Part shown: positions 19,615 to 28,580 of the stretch, piece by piece
Layout of the letters: each line of letters opens with the position of its first letter
Numbering within the stretch: the first letter of the stretch is position 1
Origin: Gammaproteobacteria bacterium
GTDB lineage: Bacteria > Pseudomonadota > Gammaproteobacteria > JAJPIJ01
NCBI GenBank assembly: GCA_022071965.1
Contig: JAJVIQ010000009.1
Location: forward strand, 164,036 to 228,035
Length of the DNA stretch: 64,000 bases
Reading direction: 5' to 3'
Notes under the pieces: generated by a model
The model's database searches: none
What the model was told of the DNA's origin: nothing
Seen by the model: the letters and a program-made list of their open reading frames with translations, nothing else
Translations under genes and position numbers: made by a program

Positions 19615-19632
19615 CTGTGACTCAAATCACAG
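19615..19632 (-). promoter_or_regulatory. CRP/Vfr/Clp-type binding site
   Basis: The sequence is a perfect inverted repeat CTGTGA-N6-TCACAG, which contains the ideal CRP-family core TGTGA-N6-TCACA (19616-19631). It lies in the 335-bp gene-free stretch between argG and the PAS-GGDEF-EAL gene, ending about 100 bp before that gene's start codon. A clear -10 element was not found, so activation versus repression is open. It could also be a site for a c-di-GMP-responsive CRP relative such as Clp. The rest of the gap holds no recognisable gene. Confidence 0.65.
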
Positions 19633-19809
19633 TAGCGCCGGCATGCGAGGCATAACCAACTGATAACAAATGACTTACTCGCGCTGGTTTGATTTGCCGA
19701 TCATCCGATCTGCATCTAGGATGAACGCCGAGTCAGAAAATTGACGCCGAGGAAGGGCATCGGGTTTGCCGTTGGCCGGCATCGGGCAGCCGGCCGGGCG
19801 GCCAAGCCA

Positions 19810-19831
19810 CCGGGGGCTCTGCCGCCCCCGG
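19810..19831 (-). terminator. GC-rich hairpin downstream of argG
   Basis: A perfect 8-bp stem CCGGGGGC/GCCCCCGG with a 6-nt loop lies 19 nt beyond the argG stop, reading in the argG direction. No U-run follows on the minus strand, so it is either a weak intrinsic terminator or a 3'-end-stabilising structure. Confidence 0.45.
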
Positions 19832-19849
19832 CCCGGGAGTGCGGGGCGA

Positions 19850-21070
19850 CTAGCGGCGCGGGCGGCGCGCGGCGATCCGCAGGCGCAACGCGTTCAGGCG
19901 GATGAAGCCGGTGGCGTCGGCCTGATTGTAGGCGCCGGCGTCCTCCTCGAAGGTGGCGATGGTCGGATCGAACAGGCTGTGGCGCTCCGACCTGCGGCCG
20001 ACGACGCTGACGCTGCCCTTGTACAGCTTCAGCCGCACCATCCCGTTGACGTTGCGCTGGGTGTGATCGATGAGCGCCTGCAGCGCGAGGCGCTCGGGGC
20101 TGAACCAGTAGCCGTTGTAGATGAGCGAGGCGTAGCGTGGCATCACCTCGTCCTTCAGGTGCGCGACCTCGCGATCGAGCGTCAGCGACTCGACGGCGCG
20201 ATGGGCCTTCAGCAGGATCGTCCCGCCGGGCGTCTCGTAGCAGCCCCGCGACTTCATACCGACGTAGCGGTTCTCCACCAGGTCCAGCCGCCCGATGCCG
20301 TTCCCGCCACCCAGCTCGTTGAGCCTGGCGAGCAGCCGCGCCGGGCTCATCTCGCGTCCATTGATCGCCACGGGATCGCCCCTGCGGAACGTGATCTCGA
20401 TGTAGGTCGGACGCGCGGGCGCCTTCTCCGGCGCCACCGTCCAGCGCCACATGGTCGGCTCGGCCTCCTTCCACGGGTTCTCCAGCACTGCGCCCTCGTA
20501 GGAGATGTGCAGCAGGTTGGCGTCCATGGAGTAGGGGGACTTCTTCCCGCGTTTCATCTCCACCGGGATCCTGTGCCTGTTGGCGTAGGCCAGCAGCTTC
20601 TCCCGCGAGGTGAGATTCCACTCGCGCCACGGCGCGATGATCTTGATGTCGGGCCGCAGTGCATAGGCGCCGAGCTCGAAGCGGACCTGATCGTTGCCCT
20701 TTCCCGTAGCGCCGTGCGAGATGGCGTCGGCGCCGGTTTCGTTGGCGATCTCCACCAGGCGCTTGGCGATGAGGGGGCGCGCGATCGAAGTGCCGAGCAG
20801 GTACTCGCCTTCGTATACGGTGTTGGCGCGGAACATCGGGAAGACGAAGTCGCGGACGAACTCCTCCTTGAGATCCTCGATGTAGATCTTTTTCACGCCC
20901 ATCAGCCGGGCCTTGCGGCGGGCCGGCTCGAGCTCCTCACCCTGGCCGATGTCGGCGGTGAAGGTCACGATCTCGCACTGGTAGTTTTCCTGCAGCCATT
21001 TCAGGATGACCGAGGTATCCAGTCCGCCCGAGTACGCGAGCACAACCTTCTTGATGTTCTTCGCTGCCAT
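19850..21070 (-). CDS. argG: Argininosuccinate synthase
   Basis: ArgG, 406 residues, condenses citrulline and aspartate with ATP in arginine synthesis. The ATP-binding PP-loop is [17 protein letters not shown] at the N-terminus, and [29 protein letters not shown] and the citrulline-contact region [16 protein letters not shown] are all present. The ATG is preceded by a GAAGGAAG ribosome site. A monocistronic unit is likely: the hydrolase gene upstream ends 109 bp away and a hairpin follows. No other arginine gene is in the window. Confidence 0.97.
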   Translation of the reverse strand: MAAKNIKKVVLAYSGGLDTSVILKWLQENYQCEIVTFTADIGQGEELEPARRKARLMGVKKIYIEDLKEEFVRDFVFPMFRANTVYEGEYLLGTSIARPLIAKRLVEIANETGADAISHGATGKGNDQVRFELGAYALRPDIKIIAPWREWNLTSREKLLAYANRHRIPVEMKRGKKSPYSMDANLLHISYEGAVLENPWKEAEPTMWRWTVAPEKAPARPTYIEITFRRGDPVAINGREMSPARLLARLNELGGGNGIGRLDLVENRYVGMKSRGCYETPGGTILLKAHRAVESLTLDREVAHLKDEVMPRYASLIYNGYWFSPERLALQALIDHTQRNVNGMVRLKLYKGSVSVVGRRSERHSLFDPTIATFEEDAGAYNQADATGFIRLNALRLRIAARRPRR

Positions 21071-21179
21071 CTTCCTTCGCCCCCAAAGTCACGCTTGAAG
21101 GCGCGCATTGTGCCGCCGGCGTGCAGGCGCGTCCAGCTTGGGGGGCGCTGCGCGGCGCCGTATGCCCGTGTCTCCGGCG

Positions 21180-21959
21180 TCAGCCCGCGAGCCACGGTGC
21201 GAGGGCGCCGAGGAATGCCTCCGGGGCGTCCGCGTGCGGCCAGTGACCGGCGCCAGCGATCGTGACCATGCGTGCGCGTGGGAAGAGCGCGCGGATGTTC
21301 GGCTCGTGCTCGGGAAGGATGGCACGGGAGCGCTCGCCGCGCACGAACAGGACAGGGCCATCGAACCGGCCGTCGATATCCGGAAAGCCGGCGATCTCCG
21401 GGAGCGCGTCGCGGATGGCCGGCAGGTTGATGCGCCAGGCGTAGCGCCCGTCGCGCGCGACGAGGTTGTGCAGCAGGAGGTTCCGTACCGCCGGATCCGG
21501 TTCCGCGGCACGGAGCATCTCCTCGGCCTGCATCCGTCTGGACGGCGCCGACGCCGCGACTGCCAGCATGGCATCCACGAGCTCCGCGAAGCCGACGGGG
21601 TAACTCACCGGTGCGATGTCCACCACCGCCAGCATGCGCCAGCGCACCGGTTGCACGAGCGCGGCGGTCATCGCGACTTTGCCGCCCATGCTGTGGCCGA
21701 TCAGGACCGGCCGCGGCAGCGCGAGCCGGTCGGCGAGTGCACACACGTCCGCGGCCATGGCGCGGTAGCCCATCTCGGCGGCGTGCGGCGAGTCGCCGTG
21801 ATTGCGCAGATCGACGCTCACCACCCGGTAGCGGTCCGCGAGGCGCCGGGCAATGGTCTGCCAGTTGCGCGACGAGCCGAACAGGCCGTGGAGGATGATC
21901 ACGGCGGCGCCCTGGCCGATGTCCCGGCAGGCGAGGCTCGAGGCCGGTTCCGGGCTCAT
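21180..21959 (-). CDS. Alpha/beta hydrolase, YbfF esterase type
   Basis: A 259-residue alpha/beta-fold hydrolase. The oxyanion region is ILHGLFGSSRNWQTIARRLA, the nucleophile elbow GHSMGG contains the catalytic Ser, and the catalytic His lies in GAGHWPHADAP near the C-terminus. The strand pattern VVSVDLRNHGDSPHA resembles the acyl-CoA esterase YbfF. Substrate cannot be inferred. No signal peptide is visible, so it is probably cytoplasmic. The ATG at 21957-21959 is chosen because the open frame upstream is antisense filler. It is divergent from the chemotaxis receptor. Confidence 0.87.
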   Translation of the reverse strand: MSPEPASSLACRDIGQGAAVIILHGLFGSSRNWQTIARRLADRYRVVSVDLRNHGDSPHAAEMGYRAMAADVCALADRLALPRPVLIGHSMGGKVAMTAALVQPVRWRMLAVVDIAPVSYPVGFAELVDAMLAVAASAPSRRMQAEEMLRAAEPDPAVRNLLLHNLVARDGRYAWRINLPAIRDALPEIAGFPDIDGRFDGPVLFVRGERSRAILPEHEPNIRALFPRARMVTIAGAGHWPHADAPEAFLGALAPWLAG

Positions 21960-22124
21960 GGTGCGGCGGAGGCGCAAGGGCGGGCATCGCCCCGATGGCC
22001 GATCCTGAGGAAGGTCGATGCCGTCATCGTGAAGGCGACACGATATCAACTCCCGCCCTGCGCGGACAGCGGGCATCGAATCGGTGCGGGAGCCCGGCCG
22101 CGGGGCGGCCTTGGCCTCGCGTCC

Positions 22125-22151
22125 TAAAGTTCCTGCTCCCGCGCACGATAA
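22125..22151 (+). promoter_or_regulatory. Sigma-28 (FliA) promoter of the chemotaxis receptor gene
   Basis: TAAAGTTC (22125-22132), an 11-bp spacer, then CACGATAA (22144-22151). The flagellar consensus is TAAAGTTT-N11-GCCGATAA, so 13 of 16 bases and the spacing match. It lies about 140 bp before the receptor ATG, leaving a long leader that can form an imperfect stem (GGTAACCC with GGGTGACC near 22226-22254). The 331-bp gap here contains no other recognisable gene. Confidence 0.8.
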
Positions 22152-22290
22152 AAAGGGGTGTCGAGGCGGAGATTCTCCCGTGGGCCGTCCGACGAGTGGG
22201 AAGGTCGAGACCGGACTTGTACTGGGTAACCCCGATGAGTTGAGCGCCGGGTGACCAGTCGGCACCAACTTTACATTGAGAGACGGAATC

Positions 22291-23574
22291 ATGAATCTGA
22301 AGCAGAAGATCACGTGGGGCTCAGTGGTTCTTGGGGTGCTGCCGGCGGCGATACTCGCGGCGGCGATCGGCCTGGCGGCGACACGGCACACCGACGCGGA
22401 CGCTCAAGCCTTCCTCGCCGGCAACGCGAGCGCCGAGACGCAGGCTGCGTTCGATAACTACCGTGCCAACCTGGCCGAGTCGGTGGCGACGAACGCCGCC
22501 GTGCTCGGGGCGGTGCTGGCAGTCATTGCCGGGGCGGCCGGATGGCTCTTCGCCCGCTCCGTCACCACGCCTCTCACCCAGTTCACGGCCACGGCGAAGA
22601 AGCTGGCCGATGATCTCGTGAAGGGCAAGGGCGACCTGTCCAAGCGGCTCGAGGAGTCGCGCAAGGACGAGATCGGGGCGATCGGCAAGGTGATGAACGT
22701 CTGGATCGAAAGCTCGCAGATCCTGGTGGCGAAACTGGTCGACACGCAGCGGCAGGTGGCCTCCGCCGTCGAGGACATCATCAACCTGGCGAATCACACC
22801 TCCAACGGCCTGAGCCGCCAGCAGAGCGAGACCGAACAGGTTGCCACCGCCATGAACGAGATGACCGCCACCGTGCAGGAAGTGGCCCGCAATGCGGTCA
22901 ACGCGGCGGAAGCAGCCAAGAGCGCCGACAACGACGCGAAGAGCGGTCACGGCGTGGTCAACACCACCATCGGTGCGCTCAACAACCTGAGTGTGGAGTT
23001 CGAGCGGGCCACCGATGTCATGCGCAAACTGGAGCAGGACAGCACCAGTATCGGCTCCGTTCTGGCAGTCATACGCGAGATCGCCGATCAGACCAATCTG
23101 CTGGCGCTCAACGCCGCCATCGAGGCTGCCCGCGCCGGCGAGCAGGGCCGTGGATTCGCGGTGGTCGCCGACGAGGTTCGCACGCTGGCGAGCCGCACGC
23201 AGGAGTCGACCCGCGAGATCGAGGGCATCATCGACCAGCTCCAGAGCCGCTCCAAGGAGGCCGTGGTGGTGATGGACGCGAGCCGCTCGAGCGTCAATCA
23301 GTGCGTGTCGCAGGCCGCGCAGGCCGGCGGCGCGCTGGACACGATCACCACGCGGGTCGGGGTCATCGATCAGATGAACGCGCAGATTGCCTCCGCGGCC
23401 GAGGAGCAGTCCTCCGTCGCCGAGGAGATCAACCGCAACATCGTCAACATCTCGCGTGTCACCGACGAGTCGGCGGAGGCGGCCAAGCAGACCACCGTGG
23501 CCAGCGACCGGCTCGCGCAGGTGGCGACCGAGCTGGCGAAGTACTGCTCGATGTTCAAGGGCTACTCCGTCTGA
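22291..23574 (+). CDS. Methyl-accepting chemotaxis protein with minimal periplasmic loop
   Basis: A 427-residue receptor that would signal through CheW/CheA. Transmembrane segment 1 is about residues 8-27 and segment 2 about 68-90, leaving only about 40 residues outside, too few for a normal ligand-binding domain. A HAMP domain ([20 protein letters not shown]) and a long coiled-coil signalling domain with the conserved tip [19 protein letters not shown] and [15 protein letters not shown] follow. It may sense membrane state or through a partner protein. Start at [13 protein letters not shown]; the longer frame adds only five residues. The gene has a sigma-28 promoter upstream and a strong terminator downstream, so it is monocistronic. 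Confidence 0.93.
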   Translation: MNLKQKITWGSVVLGVLPAAILAAAIGLAATRHTDADAQAFLAGNASAETQAAFDNYRANLAESVATNAAVLGAVLAVIAGAAGWLFARSVTTPLTQFTATAKKLADDLVKGKGDLSKRLEESRKDEIGAIGKVMNVWIESSQILVAKLVDTQRQVASAVEDIINLANHTSNGLSRQQSETEQVATAMNEMTATVQEVARNAVNAAEAAKSADNDAKSGHGVVNTTIGALNNLSVEFERATDVMRKLEQDSTSIGSVLAVIREIADQTNLLALNAAIEAARAGEQGRGFAVVADEVRTLASRTQESTREIEGIIDQLQSRSKEAVVVMDASRSSVNQCVSQAAQAGGALDTITTRVGVIDQMNAQIASAAEEQSSVAEEINRNIVNISRVTDESAEAAKQTTVASDRLAQVATELAKYCSMFKGYSV

Positions 23575-23608
23575 GTCTGTACGCTCGACGGCAGGGATTC
23601 AGGGGTGA

Positions 23609-23639
23609 GGGGCGCCGCGCGGCGCCCCTTCCCTTTTTT
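23609..23639 (+). terminator. Rho-independent terminator of the receptor gene
   Basis: A perfect 20-nt GC palindrome at 23609-23628 (GGGGCGCC... mirrored) is followed by TTCCCTTTTTT. It lies 35 nt after the receptor stop codon and is the clearest intrinsic terminator in the window. Confidence 0.93.
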
Positions 23640-23705
23640 GGCGCGAAGAGGTTCATTGACCGCGAGTCCTGCGCTGCGTTCGATGACGGACACCGTTTCC
23701 CAATG

Positions 23706-23869
23706 GTGAGAGCGGTTTCGGCCGCGAACGTGCCGCCGCACAGATCTCTTCGCGGCTGAAGCCGCTCCCACGATGGATTGCGTCGCGGCTGACGGCGCTC
23801 TCACGGCGGATTGCGTCGCGGCTGACGCCGCTCTCACAGCGGATTGCGTCGCGGCTGACGCCGCTCCCA
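23706..23869. repeat. REP-type palindromic repeat cluster
   Basis: Five copies of a short palindromic unit related to GTGGGAGCGGCTTCAGCCGC. One is forward (23706-23728) and four are reverse (starting at 23750, 23783, 23816 and 23849). The reverse copies are spaced exactly 33 bp apart and joined by GGATTGCG. Opposed copies make a BIME-like arrangement. Such units occur in Pseudomonas, Stenotrophomonas and Xanthomonas relatives and are moved by RAYT transposases; none is encoded here. The cluster fills the 384-bp gap after the terminator and before the aminopeptidase gene. Confidence 0.82.
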
Positions 23870-23958
23870 ACGCTCTCGAAAGGCACTACGCATTCACTCA
23901 TTGCACAAGTATCGATAGAATCCGTCCTCCCCGGCTCCAATCCTGCTCCCCTGAAAAA

Positions 23959-25452
23959 ATGGCGACTCACGACATCGCGCTCGCACTGAAGTCATCCCTG
24001 CCCGACACCCGCCAGATCGACCGGATTCCCGCGTGGCTGGTCCTCGTCCCCGAGCATCCCGCGGCCGCCATCTGGCGGGAGCTGCCATATGGCGAGGTCC
24101 TCGCGCAGCGATACAGGCGGCGTCCGCAGGCGCCGGCAACGGGCTCTCCGCTGGTGTGCGAACTGCCGAACAGTCGCGGCGCGCAGGTCGCGATGGCGAC
24201 GCTGCCCGGAGCGATCGAGAGCTTCGAGCTGCTGACCGCGGCGAGAAGGCTGGTGGCGGCGCACGCGGAGATCCAGCCGCAGGAGATGGGCGTGGTGATA
24301 CATGGCTTCGGCGTGGAGATGGCCGAGCGCGCGGGCGAGGCGGTGCTCGCGGCGGCGCTCGCGGCGGCCGCGCCGATGCCGGACCTGCGCAGCACCCCGC
24401 GACGCCGGCGCGCGCTCAGGAAGATCCACGTGTTCGGCGCGGCCCCGCCGCATCGCTACGCGCGGACCTACGCGGAACTCGCCGGCAGCGGCCTTGCGCG
24501 TTACCTGGCGACACTGCCCCCCACGGAACTCACCCCGGCCATCTACCGGCGACGGGTGGCGCAGCTCGCCCGCGATCATCGCCTCGAGATGCATTTCCTG
24601 GACATCGCGGCGCTGAAGCGCAAGAAGGCCGGCGCCTTTCTCGCCGTGGCACAGGGCAGTCCGAGTCCGGACGCCGGCATTCTCCGTCTGCGCTACACCC
24701 CGACGCAGGGGAGGAATCGGCCAGCGATTGCGCTGGTCGGCAAGGGGATCTGCTTCGATACCGGCGGTGTCAACGTCAAGCCGCCGCGCTACATGCTCGG
24801 CATGCAGGGCGACATGCAGGGCAGTGCCGTTGCGCTCGGAACGCTGCTGGCACTGGCCAGGATGAAAGTCGACTACCCGGTGGAGGCCTGGATGGCGCTG
24901 GCGATGAACCATGTCGGGCCGCATGCGTACAAGCCCACCGACGTGGTGACGGCGTGCAACGGCACCACGATCGAGGTGATCCATACCGATGCGGAGGGAC
25001 GCATGGTGCTTGCCGATACGCTGGCACTGTGCTCGCGGGGCCGGCCGCGGCTCATCATCGACTACGCGACTCTTACCGGCAGCTGCGTGCAGGCGATCGG
25101 CAAATCCTACAGCGGCATCTTCACCAATCGCAGCGAATGGTGGCTGCCTCTCATCGAGAACGGGCGGCTGAGCGGCGAGCGCGTCTGGCCGTTTCCCCTG
25201 GACAAGGATTACGACAAGGCCCTGGAGAGCACCATCGCCGACACGAAGCAATGTGCCGAGGAGGGCCCGGCGGATCATATCCTCGCGGCGCGTTTCCTCT
25301 CCCGTTTTGTCGGCGAGGGGATCCCCTGGATCCATCTCGACCTCTCCTCGGCGAGCAATCGTGACGGCCTCGCGCACGTGCCGACGCACTACAACGGATT
25401 CGGGGTCAGGTACACGCTGGACCTCCTGCTGAACCACCGCCTGCCACGGTGA
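23959..25452 (+). CDS. Leucyl aminopeptidase family M17
   Basis: A 497-residue M17 metallo-aminopeptidase that removes N-terminal residues from peptides in the cytoplasm. The C-terminal catalytic domain has the two-metal site VGKGICFDTGGVNVKP, MQGDMQGSA and HTDAEGRMVLADTL (canonical NTDAEGR, with His in place of Asn), plus DYATLTGSCVQAIG. The N-terminal half is divergent from PepA, closer to PepB-like or uncharacterised M17 proteins. The start ATG follows a run of A residues with no clear ribosome site; the open frame upstream crosses the REP cluster and is not coding. It is convergent with the HAD gene. Confidence 0.9.
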   Translation: MATHDIALALKSSLPDTRQIDRIPAWLVLVPEHPAAAIWRELPYGEVLAQRYRRRPQAPATGSPLVCELPNSRGAQVAMATLPGAIESFELLTAARRLVAAHAEIQPQEMGVVIHGFGVEMAERAGEAVLAAALAAAAPMPDLRSTPRRRRALRKIHVFGAAPPHRYARTYAELAGSGLARYLATLPPTELTPAIYRRRVAQLARDHRLEMHFLDIAALKRKKAGAFLAVAQGSPSPDAGILRLRYTPTQGRNRPAIALVGKGICFDTGGVNVKPPRYMLGMQGDMQGSAVALGTLLALARMKVDYPVEAWMALAMNHVGPHAYKPTDVVTACNGTTIEVIHTDAEGRMVLADTLALCSRGRPRLIIDYATLTGSCVQAIGKSYSGIFTNRSEWWLPLIENGRLSGERVWPFPLDKDYDKALESTIADTKQCAEEGPADHILAARFLSRFVGEGIPWIHLDLSSASNRDGLAHVPTHYNGFGVRYTLDLLLNHRLPR

Positions 25453-25513
25453 TCGGCGCTCGATGCGCGGCCGGGTCTACCGCATGGCGCAGGCGGGAAC
25501 CCCGGGGACCATG

Positions 25514-25547
25514 CCGGCCACGGCAGCGCGGCACAGGCCGCGGCCGG
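25514..25547. terminator. Hairpin between convergent aminopeptidase and HAD genes
   Basis: Arms CCGGCCACGG (25514-25523) and CCGCGGCCGG (25538-25547) pair at 9 of 10 positions around a 14-nt loop in the 100-bp convergent gap. No U-tract is present on either strand, so its role as a bidirectional terminator is only suggested by position. Confidence 0.3.
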
Positions 25548-25552
25548 GGAGC

Positions 25553-26398
25553 TCAGGCCTGGAAGGCGCGGGCGCGCAGTACGATGCCCTCCGCCATGTG
25601 CCGCAACGCCATCACCAGAAAACGCGACAGGTCCGAGTGCTCCGAGTAGTTGGCCGAGTACAGCGACTTGACCCGATCCTCGGCGACGAACCTGTAGGCC
25701 CCGCCCCATTTCTCCGTCTGATGCTCGTCGTAGACGGCGACCGCGACACCCTTCTCCTTGGTGACCAGCGAGAAGCATGGTATGTCCGTCATGCCGTCGC
25801 CCACGAAGATGAACTGACTCATGGGTATGCGCAGGCGATCCGGCGCGAGCTTGCGATTGACGTCGAAGGGTCGACCGCGCGAGCTCCTGCCGATGAGGCC
25901 CTTCTGGATGTGGAACAGATAGCGCGTCTTGTCCGTGAAACTGACGATGCGACGCGTGAACAGCGCCACGCCGCGCTCATCATAGTGAAACTCCGATGCC
26001 CAGATGTCGGTGAATTCGTGGGCGATGCGCGTGTGTCGCACGACGTCGCCGATGCCGCTGCTGATGAGGTAGAACTCCACCGAAACCCGCGGATCGACCT
26101 CCCTGACGCAGCGGCGCAGACGGTCGAACAGGGTCTCCACGCCGGGATGCAGGGGCAGCTCGCGGCCCCAGGCGTTGAGCTCCGCACGCGTCAAGGGCGG
26201 CATCCCGTCACGGCGGAACAGCTCGATCATCCTGTAAAGATAGGCGGGCACGGGGTCCCAGTCCTGCGCCAGAAGATCGCCGACCTCCTGCTTCCAGAAC
26301 GGACCGGTATCCTGCCCGGCGCGCCGCAGCCAGCCGGAGGTGCTGTCGGGCGCCAGCGTGTCGTCGAAATCGAAAATTACGGCGATGATGTCGTGCAT
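25553..26398 (-). CDS. HAD-superfamily phosphatase
   Basis: A 281-residue haloacid-dehalogenase-type hydrolase. Motif I is FDFDDTLAPDSTSG with the nucleophile Asp and acid/base Asp, motif II is YLISSG, and motifs III/IV include FIFVGDGMTDIPCF. A helical cap lies between motif I and II, as in phosphoserine-phosphatase-like enzymes. Substrate is unknown; the HDIIAVIFDFDDTL start and the final helices show no membrane segment. ATG at 26398 is chosen; an in-frame GTG 15 nt upstream is possible. The SMR transporter gene lies 34 nt upstream on the same strand, so the two may be co-transcribed. Confidence 0.85.
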   Translation of the reverse strand: MHDIIAVIFDFDDTLAPDSTSGWLRRAGQDTGPFWKQEVGDLLAQDWDPVPAYLYRMIELFRRDGMPPLTRAELNAWGRELPLHPGVETLFDRLRRCVREVDPRVSVEFYLISSGIGDVVRHTRIAHEFTDIWASEFHYDERGVALFTRRIVSFTDKTRYLFHIQKGLIGRSSRGRPFDVNRKLAPDRLRIPMSQFIFVGDGMTDIPCFSLVTKEKGVAVAVYDEHQTEKWGGAYRFVAEDRVKSLYSANYSEHSDLSRFLVMALRHMAEGIVLRARAFQA

Positions 26399-26432
26399 GA
26401 TCCCGTCGGGCACGCCGCCCCCGGCTCGAGCG

Positions 26433-26777
26433 TCAGGCCTTCCCCTGCGTGATGTTGAGTCCGATGATGCCGGCGATGATCATGATGATGCTGATCGCCT
26501 TCAGCGCGGTCAGCGGATCCTTCATCCACACGGCGCCGACGATGGCGATCAGGGCGGTTGCGGTGCCTGACCAGACCGCATAGGCAGTCCCGAGCGGCAG
26601 GGCCCTGAGCGCAAGGGAGAACAGCCAGAAGGACAGGCTGAAGGCAACGAGTACCGTCATCGTCGGCCAAGGCCTCGTGAATCCCTCGGCCGCCTTCAGC
26701 GCCACCGTGCCCGCCACCTCGAAGGCGATGGAGCCGGCCAGGCAGGCCCAGCCATATGCCGCAGTCGTCAGCCCCAT
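26433..26777 (-). CDS. Small multidrug resistance (SMR) transporter, EmrE/SugE type
   Basis: A 114-residue protein with four hydrophobic helices, the size and layout of SMR proton-coupled exporters that work as inner-membrane dimers. The essential membrane Glu is Glu20 in AGSIAFEVAGTVALKAAEGF (equivalent to EmrE Glu14), and helix 3 contains GTAYAVWSGTATALIAIVG. The start is supported by a strong GAGGAGG ribosome site. SMR members export quaternary ammonium compounds or guanidinium; which one applies cannot be told from these data. It is followed by the HAD gene. Confidence 0.93.
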   Translation of the reverse strand: MGLTTAAYGWACLAGSIAFEVAGTVALKAAEGFTRPWPTMTVLVAFSLSFWLFSLALRALPLGTAYAVWSGTATALIAIVGAVWMKDPLTALKAISIIMIIAGIIGLNITQGKA

Positions 26778-27392
26778 CTGCCGATCCTCCTCTTCGCGCG
26801 ATGCGATCCGCCGCAGGCGTCCGCAAGGCCGGGTCGCGGCCCGCCATTATACGGTCACTCCCGAGGGCGCCCGGTGGAGTCCGCGCCGCGTACCTGGCCG
26901 GGCAGCCGTACACGCCGCAGGAGATGGCGGGAAACGCGAGCGGGCGAATGCGATGCCCACGGCCGAGTCCGAAACAGCTTCGACAGTACGAGACCGGCGG
27001 ATCCGGTTCGTCGCGGCAGGGAATTGCTGGCGGCGTTGATGATGGCATCGACGCGCATCGCGATGACATCGGCGGCGGGATCCTGGACCGCTCACGCAAC
27101 GGATCCCGCAGGGCAACGAACGGCATCACGAGCATTCATCATTCGAACGCATCATGGCGCGCCGCCCGCGCGGTTGACTCCTGCGGGGCTGTCATCGCGT
27201 AATGACAGTGATATTCTGGGCGCGCCTCGCGGGATCTGATACCGATTGCTGCATACATGTGAACGGCGCGACGCGCCGCCTCGCTGCGTACAGGGATGCG
27301 AGGGTGTTCCGCGGACGGTGAACGCCGGATCGAACCCCGCCGGCAGTCGCGCCGTGACCGAGCCGATGACAACCACAACCGGAGGTACACCC
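26778..27392. other. Gene-free stretch between the SMR gene and mscL
   Basis: About 615 bp between divergent genes. Several short frames exist on both strands but none has a recognisable protein or good ribosome site. The only structured element I see is a palindrome and promoter-like sequence near 27189-27217, described separately. A decayed gene cannot be excluded. Confidence 0.5.
27189..27217 (+). promoter_or_regulatory. Candidate mscL promoter overlapped by a palindrome
   Basis: A perfect inverted repeat CTGTCAT-N6-ATGACAG spans 27189-27208. Its left arm also serves as a possible -35 (CTGTCA), placed 17 bp before an extended -10, TGATATTCT (-10 TATTCT at 27212-27217). The arrangement suggests a regulator that would block the -35 of mscL. 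mscL starts about 175 bp downstream, so the leader would be long. Assignment is tentative. Confidence 0.4.
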
Positions 27393-27797
27393 ATGGGAAT
27401 GCTGCAGGAGTTCAAAGAGTTCGCGGTGAAGGGGAACGCGGTGGACATGGCGGTGGGTATCATCACCGGCGCGGCGTTCGGAAAGATCGTCTCTTCGGTC
27501 GTCGATGACGTGGTCATGCCGCCGATCGGCCTGATCCTCGGCGGCGTGGACTTCAGCGATCTGAAGCTGGTACTGAAGGGCGCGGTCGGCGACGTGCCGG
27601 CCGTGACGCTGAACTGGGGCAAATTCATACAGACGTGCCTGGACTTCGTGATCGTCGCGTTCGCGGTGTTCATGCTGGTCAAGGCCATCAACACCCTGAA
27701 ACGGAAGGAGGACGCCGCGCCGCCGCCGGCACCGCCGGCACCGCCGGCCGATGTCGCGCTGCTGACCGAGATCCGCGACCTGCTGAAGAGCCGTTGA
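27393..27797 (+). CDS. mscL: Large-conductance mechanosensitive channel
   Basis: MscL, 134 residues, forms an inner-membrane pentameric safety valve that opens under hypo-osmotic stress. The N-terminal amphipathic helix and TM1 ([20 protein letters not shown], then [20 protein letters not shown]) are followed by the periplasmic loop, TM2 ([16 protein letters not shown]) and a C-terminal helix ([16 protein letters not shown]). A Pro/Ala linker precedes that helix. The start is set by GGAGG eight bases upstream of the ATG. It is a single gene, convergent with the PfpI gene. Confidence 0.97.
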   Translation: MGMLQEFKEFAVKGNAVDMAVGIITGAAFGKIVSSVVDDVVMPPIGLILGGVDFSDLKLVLKGAVGDVPAVTLNWGKFIQTCLDFVIVAFAVFMLVKAINTLKRKEDAAPPPAPPAPPADVALLTEIRDLLKSR

Positions 27798-27922
27798 CTC
27801 TCCCGCTCGCGCCAGTCCCGCTTTCGGCGGTGGCGCGTGGGCGAGGGCAGGGAACCGCGCCCCTGCATCCGGTCGCGCGGGCGCGTCGTCCCCCGGCCGC
27901 GCACGCGGGCGCGGGGCGAGAT

Positions 27923-28567
27923 TCATCCCGTCTCGACGTGCCGACGATTGTCCTCGGGGTAGCGGTATTCCATGAACCTTGCCGTGGCGCGGGCGATCGG
28001 CTCGCCGAAATGGCGCGCCACGACCATGAGCGCCATGTCGATGCCGGCGGAGATGCCCGCGGAGGTCAGGACGCGACCGTTGTCGGTCTCCACGACGTTC
28101 TCCTCGCCGTGCACCTCCACGCTCGGGAATGACTCGCGCAGCCATTCCAGCGCCCTGTAGTGCGTCGTCGCGGGCTTGCCGTCCAGCAGGCGCGCCTTGC
28201 CGAGCAGCAGCGAGCCGGTGCACACGGAAGAGAGGGTCTCCACCTGGCGGCCGCGCTCGGCAATCCACGCGATCAGCCGATCGTTGCCGATCTCGCGGCG
28301 CGTGCCCCACCCGCCGGGTATGACGAGCACGTCCAGCCGCGGGCAGTCATCGATGGTGCAATCGGGCGCCACGCGCATGCCGCCGCTCGCCCGGATCTCC
28401 GTATCGGTCTCCGCGACCAGCAGGACCTCGAACGGCGATTGCTCCCGCCACCGGTGCTCTTCGTTGAACCGAACGAGCGTGAACACCTCGAACGGGCCGG
28501 TGAAATCCAGAACCTCCACATCGGGAAAGATGAGGATGCCGACTCGCTTGCGTACGCGGGTGCTCAT
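27923..28567 (-). CDS. DJ-1/PfpI family protein, GlxA/isonitrile hydratase-like
   Basis: A 214-residue DJ-1/PfpI-fold protein. The nucleophile elbow is the Cys in VETLSSVCTGSLLLGKARLL, preceded by VLVIPGGWGTRREIG with the partner region and followed by ATTHYRALEWL. The N-terminal VGILIFPDVEVLDFTGPFEV is characteristic of the GlxA-like/isonitrile-hydratase branch; there is no AraC DNA-binding domain. The reaction is unknown. It begins 13 nt after the lipoprotein gene and is probably in the same operon. Confidence 0.87.
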   Translation of the reverse strand: MSTRVRKRVGILIFPDVEVLDFTGPFEVFTLVRFNEEHRWREQSPFEVLLVAETDTEIRASGGMRVAPDCTIDDCPRLDVLVIPGGWGTRREIGNDRLIAWIAERGRQVETLSSVCTGSLLLGKARLLDGKPATTHYRALEWLRESFPSVEVHGEENVVETDNGRVLTSAGISAGIDMALMVVARHFGEPIARATARFMEYRYPEDNRRHVETG

Positions 28568-28580
28568 CCCGGCGGCGCGA

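Noticed and set aside
22152..22290. c-di-GMP (GEMM) riboswitch in the receptor leader
   Set aside because: GGTAACCCC resembles the 3' part of that motif, but the conserved 5' core was not found.
23562..23870. Minus-strand frame encoding a repeated Ala/Ser-rich protein
   Set aside because: The repeats are the translation of the REP cluster; no ribosome site and no family similarity.
27808..27837. Terminator after mscL
   Set aside because: CGCGCCA/TGGCGCG can pair, but the loop is long and no U-run follows.
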